From positions 1 through 49,994 of the forward strand of contig JAQXCN010000026.1 of assembly GCA_029251865.1 (NCBI GenBank): a DNA stretch of 49,994 nt. The letters run 5' to 3'. Both the position numbers and the translations under genes were made by a program. The DNA comes from Crocinitomicaceae bacterium. GTDB taxonomy: Bacteria > Bacteroidota > Bacteroidia > Flavobacteriales_D > Crocinitomicaceae. This document shows, one piece after another, positions 23,135-31,318 of this stretch (positions are counted from its first letter, which is position 1; every line of letters begins with the position of its first letter). A model generated the notes under the pieces. That model was not told the origin of the DNA. It saw nothing but the letters and a program-made list of their open reading frames with translations, and did no database searches.

Positions 23135-25411
23135 AATTTAAGTATCAATAAAGGCAGCAAGGTTAAATCCAAAATCAATGCAACAAACAAGGTTATTCCG
23201 AGCAATAATCCCATATTAAAAGTCCCCATAAAGGTCGAAAATAGAAGCAATAAAAATCCACTACAAAGAATTAATGTAGTTAGCACCATAGCCTTACCTG
23301 TTACAATGAAGGAATGTTTCAATGCTTCAGGTACAGATTTTCCCTTCATCAGCTCGAACTTAAACTTGCCTAATAAATGAATAGTATCATCCACAGCAAT
23401 ACCAAAAGCGATTGTAAATATTATAGATGTACTCGTCTTTACTTCAATTCCAAGATACCCCATTATTGCGGCAATAAAAACCAATGGAATGGTATTAGGC
23501 AAAAGACTGATCAATACCATTCTCAAAGACTTAAAGACCAATCCCATGATAATTGAGACAACTCCGATGGAAAGTAAAAGACCGTAAATCAAACTATTAG
23601 AAAGATATCTAATATTCTTATCCAGTAAAAATGCTGAACCCGTGACGCGCACTTTTATATGTTGAAAGTCTCTTTTAGCAAGGTAACCTTGGAAAAGATC
23701 CGTTCTTGCCGTGATAATGTTGTTTCCTAAATCAGGTAACGTACCCTGGATTCTAGTTAAGCGTTCTGTTGAATCTAAAAAAAGAGGCAATAACTTCCCG
23801 CGCTCAGCCATCTTTAGATAGCGCCTAAATCGCTTTATTTCACGTTTTTTCTTTGGCAATTTAAAAAAGTTAGTATCACCGAAATGAGACGAACGGCTCA
23901 GTACTTTAAGCGACTGAACAAGGGAAGTTTTAAGCTCTACTCCCATCGTATTTTCAAGATAGGCCTCTACCTCTTCAAGCTCCTTGAGCACCTCAATGGA
24001 CCACGCCGTTTCATTGGTATCAACAATATTTATAGCTAATTCAAAAGGACGATAGCCACCATAATGCTGATCAAAAAAGTAGAAATCGGCTTTAATAGGA
24101 TCCGTGGCTTTTAGGTCATCCATCAATAGATTGTCAGATTTGAGATATGTCATTCCAAGTAAAGAAAGACCAATGAAAACAGCCGAACCGACCCAAATCC
24201 TTCTTTGATGGGTTGTAATCCAATCATATGCTTTCGGTAAGAACTTACCCCACATCGTTTCTTTTCGCTTGTCAATGATTTTCGGCGAAGGAAAATAATA
24301 GAATAAAATAGGAAGGAATAGTATCGAAAGTAAAAAGGCCAAGAGGACGCCGATCCCGATGATTAGACCAAACATCTTAACGGGCTGAACATTTATAAAA
24401 TATAACGAAAAGAAACCAACAGACGTGGTAAGTGAGGTGAGCAATGTTGGGAATCCAACTTCTCTTAATGTCGTTTTAATTGATTCAAACTTCGAATATC
24501 CATCACGTAAGGCATCCATGTACCGCGAAACCAAATGAATCACATCTGACATAGCCACAACAAACATTATTGAAGGCAAAGTCGTAAGAAGAATATTCAT
24601 TGGACTATTAAATAGTCCCATACCACCTATCACCCATAACATTGATGCGAAAATCACAACTTGAGGAACTAAAATCCCCCATCCTGAACGGAACGCAATG
24701 AATAAAAAAAGAATAACCAGTATGGCGCTTAATGCCATAAAGAACAATAGTTCAGAATTCATTTTTTCGATATAGTAACGCTGACCAACCGTGGTACCCG
24801 CGAGATGTATACCGTCAACTTTATATTCATGTAAAATGGATTTAAGAGCCTTTACGAGTGTATCACTTTTCTTTACAGAAAGCCCATCCTGATGTTTAAC
24901 GAAAATACACAATGACGCACCATCTTTTGCAACCAAAGTATTCAAGAGTTCCTTACTACCATATATCCTTGTTGAATCTTTAGAAATAAACTCAGGATCC
25001 TCTTTCCATTTTTCTAAATCTACATAAGGACGCGTGACCGCGTTATTAATACCGAATAATGAAACTTCATCTTGATTGGTGATGGAACGTACACCTGTAA
25101 CATAAGGTGCTTGAGAGGAGATCTTTTCTGTAATAGAAGAAATCTTTTGCATGAATGGCACCTCAAATATCCCAGACTTATTTTCAATGGCAATTAAAAT
25201 GAAATTATTGTCATATTCAAACTTGTTTCTATGGGCATAAAAATAGTCGGCATCTGTATCTTCAGCAGGGAAAAACTTTTCAAAATCGTAGTCGAATTTC
25301 AGATCGGAGATTTTGTAGCCAAGAAAACTTGTAAGACCAATAAGAATTAAAGCAACAATCGGTGCCCAAGTCTTAAATTTTTTTTCGCTAAAGAATTTCA
25401 TCATGGCAGGA

Positions 25412-25419
25412 CAAAAATA
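25412..25419 (-). promoter_or_regulatory. Promoter -7 element for the MMPL gene
   Basis: The minus strand reads TATTTTTG, an exact TAnnTTTG match, ending seven bases before the start codon. The transcript would have almost no leader. No convincing -33 element is seen at the standard distance. Confidence 0.4.
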
Positions 25420-25460
25420 TTCTATTCAAGCTAATTAATCATCAGTAATGGAGGTTTTTT

Positions 25461-26876
25461 TTAATCCTTGAGACCTTGAAAAAAATCTTTAGGAAAATTC
25501 ACCAGGTATAAGGTATCCTTTGCTCGAGTTGCGGCAGTATACAACCATCTCAAATAGGATGTATCTTTCATCTGTTCGGGAATATATGAACCATCAACAT
25601 ATACATCTTGCCATTGACCACCTTGAGCCTTGTGAACCGTTAATGCATTGGCATACTTCACATGTAAAGCATTAAAATATGGATTCATTAATATTTCCTG
25701 ATAACGTTTTGATTTTGAGCTAATATGCCAATAGTCCTTTTCGATTTCAAAGAATAAAGCTTTCATTCGGTCACGTCCAAGTGTTGCAGTCTCTATGAGC
25801 AACGTATCCTTCATAAGCATTACTTCTTTAAATGGCTCTTCGGGGTAATTCGGAAAGGAAATTAACACTTTTGCAAAATCAAAGCCATACATTGCCTCTT
25901 CTTTGACGAGCTGTTCAATTCTAATATTTTCACCATTTGCCAAAAAACCCATCGGGGATGTTGGCGATATCCAAAAATAATTATTTCGAATAACCAGTAA
26001 AGATTCATTTGATTCAATAATCTCCTCTCTGAAGTGAACCCTTTGTCTTATTCCACTGTTCCAGCGATTTGCCTGTTTATTGGAGAGCGTGAGAACCACA
26101 ACATTATCAACTCCTTTAGCATGAATACTCTCCTCTAGTTTCTCTTGGACTTCAAACCCTTTTATTGCTTGTGTATTCTGATCAAGTTCTATAATAAAAG
26201 GAGGTTGGAATACTGATTTATTTCTTATGTATGTTGCATTGGATATAATCGAAGATGATTCAGCCGTCCTAAATATTTGTTGAAGCTTTGCAAAAGTCAC
26301 GTCTAAATTATTGAAAGCACCTTCCAAAAATGATGGATCTAAAGCGGGTGAAGAATCTTGTCCAACAGGAGGCAACTGTCCCATATCCCCAATAAAAACT
26401 AATTTACATTTGTATCCATCACGGACGAAATAAATCAAATCACTTAGAATATCATTATCACCATGCACACCTGAGGGAATCATTGAGGCTTCATCAATGA
26501 AAAATATCGTATTTCGATATTTATTTTTTGCTGGAGTGAGCTTTACACGTTCTTCAAGAGCGCTCCCGCCGAAATAAATCTCCTTATGTATGGTTTGTGC
26601 TTTTTGATTTGCATAGACAGATAAAACCTTTGCAGCCCTACCCGTTGGTGCTGCTAATCTTGTATTGACTTTATAATTCCCCAAAACTTTATTAAGCAAT
26701 GAGGTCAATGTGGACTTTCCTGTTCCTGCATATCCTGAAAGAATGAATACAGATAAAGCGTTATCTGTTTCCGCTTTGAGGAATTCCGAAAAGAGATCAA
26801 CTGCATTTATTTGGTCTGCAGACAATTCGAAATCACTCAACGAAAGCACATTATTCGAAAAATTATTTTGTTTCAT
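25461..26876 (-). CDS. RecD/Dda-like superfamily 1 DNA helicase
   Basis: ATP-dependent helicase of 471 residues of the RecD2/Dda group. Motif I is SGYAGTGKSTLTS (about residues 47-59), motif II is IDEASMI, motif III is GDMGQLPPVGQ, and near the C-terminus the UvrD_C_2 motif reads ALTVHKAQGGQW, followed by YTAATRAKDTLYLV. The protein lacks the long N-terminal region of RecD2, so it is a core helicase resembling phage Dda. It likely works alone in repair or replication restart; no RecB or RecC partner is nearby. Fifty-six bases separate its stop from the MMPL start downstream, where a separate promoter is seen. It is divergent from the operon at 26974. Confidence 0.9.
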   Translation of the reverse strand: MKQNNFSNNVLSLSDFELSADQINAVDLFSEFLKAETDNALSVFILSGYAGTGKSTLTSLLNKVLGNYKVNTRLAAPTGRAAKVLSVYANQKAQTIHKEIYFGGSALEERVKLTPAKNKYRNTIFFIDEASMIPSGVHGDNDILSDLIYFVRDGYKCKLVFIGDMGQLPPVGQDSSPALDPSFLEGAFNNLDVTFAKLQQIFRTAESSSIISNATYIRNKSVFQPPFIIELDQNTQAIKGFEVQEKLEESIHAKGVDNVVVLTLSNKQANRWNSGIRQRVHFREEIIESNESLLVIRNNYFWISPTSPMGFLANGENIRIEQLVKEEAMYGFDFAKVLISFPNYPEEPFKEVMLMKDTLLIETATLGRDRMKALFFEIEKDYWHISSKSKRYQEILMNPYFNALHVKYANALTVHKAQGGQWQDVYVDGSYIPEQMKDTSYLRWLYTAATRAKDTLYLVNFPKDFFQGLKD

Positions 26877-26920
26877 TTATCTACGACTCAGTTTAATCTA
26901 AAATTTACAAACCTGGTGAA

Positions 26921-26948
26921 TTTGGTAAAATTAAAAATTGTAGATTTG
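26921..26948 (+). promoter_or_regulatory. Promoter of the 26974-31022 operon
   Basis: TTTG (26921-26924), a 16-base spacer and TAGATTTG (26941-26948) fit the Bacteroidota consensus, with the -7 box exact. The first ATG of the operon follows 25 bases later. Confidence 0.6.
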
Positions 26949-26973
26949 TGTCTGTTAAATTACAAGAATTGTT

Positions 26974-27882
26974 ATGTTAAATATCGCTTTACTTATAAAA
27001 AAATATTCAGTTCCTTTCATTTTTGGACTGATCGGATTTATACTTTTACTATCAGGAATGATGAACAATCAATCTATGGAATTTATTTTCGCGTCCATAG
27101 TTATTTTAGGAAGTGCAATCGTTTCAGCCTTGAATGTTTCGGGCAAAATATCTTCAAAAGTCACGAAAATCATTGGCTTTGTTTCTTTGGCAATCGCTAT
27201 CGTGGTCCTAGGTTTTACATTTACGACTGTTCAAGACACAGTAAAACACAATAATGACTACAAAGCATGTAAAGGTTTATCCATTCGTAATCTAAGAGAT
27301 GTGCAAACCGCTCAGAAAGCATATTTAGTAAAGAATCAAGTTTACGCAGCGGACTGGAAATCTTTAGAGAAATTTATTAAAGAAGATAGTATTGCCATAT
27401 TAGATGCTGAAGGTTCCGTTCCTAGTAGAAAAATCACCGAAAAAGAAAGAGACTATCTCATTCAATTTGATTTATACAAAAAAGGACAAGCCATTGATAA
27501 TAAAATGACAGAACTTGAGGCCTACTATTTATCAAGGTCTCCAGAGTGCCCTGTAGAGCTTGTTGGTTTTAGAAGAGATACTGTAAATGTTTCTTTTATA
27601 GAAACAACCTTTTCAAAAAACAGGAGTTACATGAAAGAAAGAATGGATAACGGTTATGGTGATTTTATTGCCACCGACCTGAAATACATCCCATTTACAG
27701 ACAAAAAAGCGATGTGGAAAATTGATACAGCCTTCGTTGTAATTGGAAGCGATACATTACCAACCGTCAGAATTGCAGGAGATTTACCATTGACTGAAAT
27801 CAAAGGTGCACCGAAAAAAGAAAACATGTTTTTTGGCAAGCTAGACAATAGCGATCTTTCTGGCTCCTGGGAGGTCCAATAA
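26974..27882 (+). CDS. Membrane protein of unknown function
   Basis: Protein of 302 residues that I do not assign to a named family. Three hydrophobic segments lie in the first 85 residues (about 13-28, 36-53 and 64-84). They are followed by a helical stretch (HNNDYKACKGLSIRNLRDVQTA) and a soluble domain. The segment LRDVQTAQKAYLVKNQVYAADWKSLEKFI resembles the region after the first helix of type IV pilin-like or pseudopilin proteins, where a chain of this form precedes the globular domain; this is only a loose similarity. The rest is mixed alpha/beta, with Pro-Leu-rich strands towards the end. It begins the operon with DUF3822, rsmD and coaD, six bases before the next start, so it is co-expressed with them. 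Confidence 0.8.
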   Translation: MLNIALLIKKYSVPFIFGLIGFILLLSGMMNNQSMEFIFASIVILGSAIVSALNVSGKISSKVTKIIGFVSLAIAIVVLGFTFTTVQDTVKHNNDYKACKGLSIRNLRDVQTAQKAYLVKNQVYAADWKSLEKFIKEDSIAILDAEGSVPSRKITEKERDYLIQFDLYKKGQAIDNKMTELEAYYLSRSPECPVELVGFRRDTVNVSFIETTFSKNRSYMKERMDNGYGDFIATDLKYIPFTDKKAMWKIDTAFVVIGSDTLPTVRIAGDLPLTEIKGAPKKENMFFGKLDNSDLSGSWEVQ

Positions 27883-27888
27883 ACATTT

Positions 27889-28614
27889 ATGTCAGCAGCC
27901 ATACTTATTTTCGACGCCAAACACGTTTTTGTAAAAGATAAGATTTCTGGTCAAGATTTATTTACCCCATTTCGAGTTGATTTTTACAATAAGTTTGTTT
28001 CAGATCGATTGAAACATCTAATTCAAGAAAATGTAATTCAAAAAGGAATAGACATCGAAGAAATACTATTTCATTCAAATGAGGGTATACTTGTTCCATC
28101 TGAAATATACAATTTAGATAAAAAAGAGGATTATTTCAGATTAAATTACAGCGAGATCATTGAGAATCATATTGTTGTAGATGAGAAAATACAAAGTATA
28201 GAAGCCTTCTTAATTTCCTCACAACCGAAATGGCTCTCAGCGTTTTGTGTAGAGAATCTTCCACAAACACCTATGAATAATAGTTCGAAAAAGTACCTTG
28301 ATAAGGTTTTAGAAACGGATAAAGGTGAAAATGACATTCATATCCTTCTAAAGTCTGATTCTTTCGACATTATAAAGCTTCAAAATCAAAAACTTTATTC
28401 ATTTAATTGCATCGCTTATGACACCATGACTGATGTGATTTATTTTTTAATAGCGCATCTTAATAAATTCCCTACAGAGGCAAAAAGCGCTATTTTATTC
28501 GGTAGAGAAAAGGATATTCTTGAGGTCAAAACACTTTTTTCTAAAATTGAGGACTTAAAAAACATTTCACTCACAACAAAAAACGAAAAGCAACTAATAC
28601 AGTTTCTAGCGTGA
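27889..28614 (+). CDS. DUF3822 family protein
   Basis: Protein of 241 residues matching the DUF3822 family, which occurs in Bacteroidota and is nearly always found just upstream of rsmD, as here. The visible halves (FHSNEGILVPSEIYN and IHILLKSDSFDIIKLQNQKL) suggest the duplicated actin/ribonuclease-H-like fold that Pfam relatives such as the PilM/ASKHA class show, though phosphate-binding loops are not evident. There is no signal peptide or membrane helix, so it is cytoplasmic. Its stop is overlapped by the GTG start of rsmD (GTGA), which means tight translational coupling. Function unknown; a role tied to rRNA methylation or ribosome assembly is suggested only by gene order. Confidence 0.82.
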   Translation: MSAAILIFDAKHVFVKDKISGQDLFTPFRVDFYNKFVSDRLKHLIQENVIQKGIDIEEILFHSNEGILVPSEIYNLDKKEDYFRLNYSEIIENHIVVDEKIQSIEAFLISSQPKWLSAFCVENLPQTPMNNSSKKYLDKVLETDKGENDIHILLKSDSFDIIKLQNQKLYSFNCIAYDTMTDVIYFLIAHLNKFPTEAKSAILFGREKDILEVKTLFSKIEDLKNISLTTKNEKQLIQFLA

Positions 28615-29150
28615 GAATTATAAGAGGTTCACTTAAAGGAATGCGTTTCAAAAAAATGAAAAGCTTTAATTCAAGACCAACAACAGACTTTGCAAAAGAA
28701 GGACTTTTTAATATTCTTGAAAATACTATTTATCTCGAAGGCCTTAACGTATTAGATTTATTTGCTGGTCTCGGTAGTATTTCATTCGAATTTCTTTCTC
28801 GAGGTGCCTCAAGTCTTACGAGCGTTGATCTTAACCACCAATCAATAAAGTACATCAAAGCGAATAGCCAAGCCCATAATCTAGGAGATAAACATAAAGT
28901 AGTTCAAATGGATGCTTTACAATTTATTCTGAAAGACATTGGACAATTTGATTTTATTTTTGCTGATCCACCCTATGACTTTGAAAAATATGACGTTTTA
29001 ATTGATGGTATAAAATCGAGAAAAATTTTACACTCTAATGGCGATCTTATCATTGAACATGGTAAAAAAACAAGTCTTGAAAGTTTGGAAGGCTTTCAAA
29101 AGGTAAAAGCATTTGGTCATGTCTATTTTAGTTTTTTTAACTTTGATTAA
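28611..29150 (+). CDS. rsmD: 16S rRNA (guanine(966)-N2)-methyltransferase RsmD
   Basis: Methylates N2 of G966 in helix 31 of 16S rRNA on assembled small subunits, using SAM. The protein has 179 residues, begins at GTG, and starts with the family signature MRIIRGSLKGMRF and RPTTDFAKEGLFNIL. The SAM-binding motif I is VLDLFAGLGSISFEFLSRGA (about residues 45-64), and the catalytic motif IV is FADPPYDF, the DPPY form of N-methyltransferases acting on amino groups. The length is normal for the family. It is coupled to DUF3822 upstream by a GTGA overlap and lies one base from coaD, as in many bacteria where rsmD and coaD are adjacent. Confidence 0.95.
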   Translation: MRIIRGSLKGMRFKKMKSFNSRPTTDFAKEGLFNILENTIYLEGLNVLDLFAGLGSISFEFLSRGASSLTSVDLNHQSIKYIKANSQAHNLGDKHKVVQMDALQFILKDIGQFDFIFADPPYDFEKYDVLIDGIKSRKILHSNGDLIIEHGKKTSLESLEGFQKVKAFGHVYFSFFNFD

Positions 29151-29151
29151 G

Positions 29152-29613
29152 ATGAAAACGAAAATTGCAGTTTTTCCAGGGTCCTTCGACCCTTTTACGA
29201 AGGGACACGAATTTGTTGTAAAAAAAGCACTTGAAGTATTTGATGAAGTAATCATTGGAATCGGTGTTAATACCTCAAAAGAATATCTCTTCCCTATTGA
29301 AAAGAGGATTAATCACATTCAAACCATTTACAAAAGCAACACAGATGTCAAGGTTGAGACCTATACGGGTCTGACGACAAAATTTTGTAAATTAGTTCAT
29401 GCGAAGCATATTGTCAGAGGCTTGAGGAATACCATAGATTTTGAATATGAAAAGGCAATTGCGGAAATGAATTTTACCTTAGATTCTATTGAAACGGTAT
29501 TCTTTATGTCACGTGATGAAGTTGGCGCAATTAACGCATCTATCGTTCGAGAGATATTCAAGTCCGAAGGAACAATCGAGTCCTTTGTTTCTTCACCAGA
29601 AAAGCTGGTTTGA
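29152..29613 (+). CDS. coaD: Pantetheine-phosphate adenylyltransferase CoaD
   Basis: Catalyses the fourth step of coenzyme A synthesis: 4'-phosphopantetheine plus ATP gives dephospho-CoA. With the ATG at 29152 the protein has 153 residues, the family length. An upstream ATG at 29113 would add 13 residues overlapping rsmD and is rejected. The nucleotidyltransferase motif appears at the N-terminus as FPGSFDPFTKGHEF (TxGH form, about residues 6-19), and VRGLRNTIDFEYE matches the conserved RGxRxxxDFExE segment. The C-terminal ISSSxxR motif is changed to INASIVRE, a form common in this phylum. It sits one base after rsmD. Confidence 0.95.
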   Translation: MKTKIAVFPGSFDPFTKGHEFVVKKALEVFDEVIIGIGVNTSKEYLFPIEKRINHIQTIYKSNTDVKVETYTGLTTKFCKLVHAKHIVRGLRNTIDFEYEKAIAEMNFTLDSIETVFFMSRDEVGAINASIVREIFKSEGTIESFVSSPEKLV

Positions 29614-29636
29614 TTCTTGCTCGGGAACTTCTTAAT

Positions 29637-31022
29637 ATGCATAGAATTATAATTCTATTTACTTTATTTCTCCAGTGCACTTGGGTTTATTCTAATACTG
29701 AAATTTTTGGTTCAGTCGAAAAAAGTAAGTCTGAATGGGTTTATCTTTATGAAATTGATGATTTTCTTACAAGATCAGAAACTTTGGTTCAAAAATTTAA
29801 AACGAATAGCCAAGGTCGTTTTTACTTTAATGTAGACCATCATCAAACGAAACGTTACGTAATTAGGATAAATAATACATTTACAGAACTCTACCTTCAA
29901 CCTGATAGTGAATACAAAATCATAATTCCTTCGGAGTCTATTGAGGTTATTCCCTATTTCTCAGGTAGAGAAATTGAGCTTCTTTTTATTGACTTAGACA
30001 CAAATGATATCAATTATAAAATTCTTGGATTCGAGGCCTGGCTAGATGATGAAATGGCAGATCTTTATCTTCTGAAAGATGCCGATCCAACAAAATTTAT
30101 TGATGGTGTATTGAAATTTAAAGTCGATGTTTTTAAAACTTACAAAGAGGACACCTCATCATTCTTTGTAAATCACATAAAGTATGTTCTTGGAAAGACG
30201 ATTGACAACATCAAATATTTTGGTAGCCCAAGTGAAGCTGAAAAATTTGATTTTTATATCAAAGGCCAAAAAATTCAATACCAGCTTCCTGCATATTTCG
30301 ATTATTTCAAAGATTATTATCAAGGTGTTGCACAAAAGCTTAACCCAACAGCAAAAAAGATAATATCTAAAGGATTGAGCAATGGAAATGCATCTCAACT
30401 CGCTCAAGGTTTAATGACAGATAGTTTAATCCCAAATCTTCAGATTGCAGAGCTCGTTGGATTACTCATAATAGCCGAAGAATATCCGAAAGCCAACATT
30501 TCACAAAACCAGCTGATTTCAATCACTAAATTTCTTGAAAAAAACTCTGGGTTTGAGGAAAATAAAATTTTAGCACGAAACCTGTCTAAAAAATTCTTTA
30601 CACTTGTTAGTGGAGATGCCTTACCTCCAATCCCTCTCAATACAGATAGCGACCTCGGTAAACGAGGATCATTCCAGTATGTACACTTTTTTGATCCATA
30701 TAATCCAAAAAGTTTGGCTGAATCGCGCGCTTTAAAGTCACTTTATGAGAAATATGGAAGCCAAATTGATTTTGTAAGCATCTGTCTAGACTCACAACGG
30801 GAAGATGAGACATTTAAAGACAGAGTTTTAAAAAATATAGAATGGCCTGTTTACAGTTTACCATACCACCATCCCATTTGGAAGGTACTAAATATTGGTA
30901 CATTTCCTTACTATATTTTGATTGATCCAACTTTAATTATACAAAGCATGCCGGCTTTAGGCCCTACACCAAATGGCCTTTATAAAACTATTGCCAAAAC
31001 ATTTTTTGATATTGTCAAATAG
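29637..31022 (+). CDS. Exported thioredoxin-fold protein without CxxC (TlpA-like)
   Basis: Protein of 461 residues with a signal peptide (RIIILFTLFLQCTWVYS, residues 3-19). The ATG at 29637 is chosen; the frame reaches back to a TTG at 29610, which would place nine residues ahead of the signal. The N-terminal part resembles the beta domain that often precedes TlpA-like thioredoxins in Bacteroidota (GRFYFNVDHHQTKRYVIRI, YLQPDSEYKIIIP). The C-terminal 130 residues have the thioredoxin pattern (FQYVHFFDPYNP, IDFVSICLDSQRE, IGTFPYYILIDP with the cis-proline), but the CxxC site is replaced by DPYNPKS. It is therefore not a disulfide reductase in the usual sense. It follows coaD after 23 bases and ends the operon, converging with clpS. 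Confidence 0.8.
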   Translation: MHRIIILFTLFLQCTWVYSNTEIFGSVEKSKSEWVYLYEIDDFLTRSETLVQKFKTNSQGRFYFNVDHHQTKRYVIRINNTFTELYLQPDSEYKIIIPSESIEVIPYFSGREIELLFIDLDTNDINYKILGFEAWLDDEMADLYLLKDADPTKFIDGVLKFKVDVFKTYKEDTSSFFVNHIKYVLGKTIDNIKYFGSPSEAEKFDFYIKGQKIQYQLPAYFDYFKDYYQGVAQKLNPTAKKIISKGLSNGNASQLAQGLMTDSLIPNLQIAELVGLLIIAEEYPKANISQNQLISITKFLEKNSGFEENKILARNLSKKFFTLVSGDALPPIPLNTDSDLGKRGSFQYVHFFDPYNPKSLAESRALKSLYEKYGSQIDFVSICLDSQREDETFKDRVLKNIEWPVYSLPYHHPIWKVLNIGTFPYYILIDPTLIIQSMPALGPTPNGLYKTIAKTFFDIVK

Positions 31023-31033
31023 TAGAACTAAGG

Positions 31034-31318
31034 TTACTCAATTTGCGCTGTTAAACCTTTTTGCAACAATGCCTCACACATCTGACGTAAATCGCGCATT
31101 GAGCCGCTCTTAACCGTACAACGGCCTCTTTGATGCACAAGCCATGCACATTGTTCTGCTTGAATAAACTCATGTCGGCAAATACGCATTAGACAATTTA
31201 TTACATGGTCAAAAGTGTTTTCGTCGTCGTTATAAAGAATAATGGAATAACGAATACTAGGTCTTTCTACCGTTTTTTTCTTTTCCTTAATGTCTGGGTT
31301 CTCATTCATTTTATTCAA
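31034..31318 (-). CDS. clpS: ATP-dependent Clp protease adaptor ClpS
   Basis: Small adaptor of 94 residues that delivers proteins with bulky N-terminal residues (N-degrons) to a Clp unfoldase. The core motif is YSIILYNDDENTFDHVINCL (about residues 24-43), with the NDD that caps the substrate amino group, and the pocket histidine appears in AWLVHQRGRCTV. The first 20 residues are a polar flexible tail, as the family needs for engaging the unfoldase. In this organism ClpC (9352-11886) is the likely partner because ClpA is normally absent from the phylum. It overlaps the end of the 2361-residue gene by eight bases, so it is translated at the end of that long message. Confidence 0.9.
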   Translation of the reverse strand: MNKMNENPDIKEKKKTVERPSIRYSIILYNDDENTFDHVINCLMRICRHEFIQAEQCAWLVHQRGRCTVKSGSMRDLRQMCEALLQKGLTAQIE

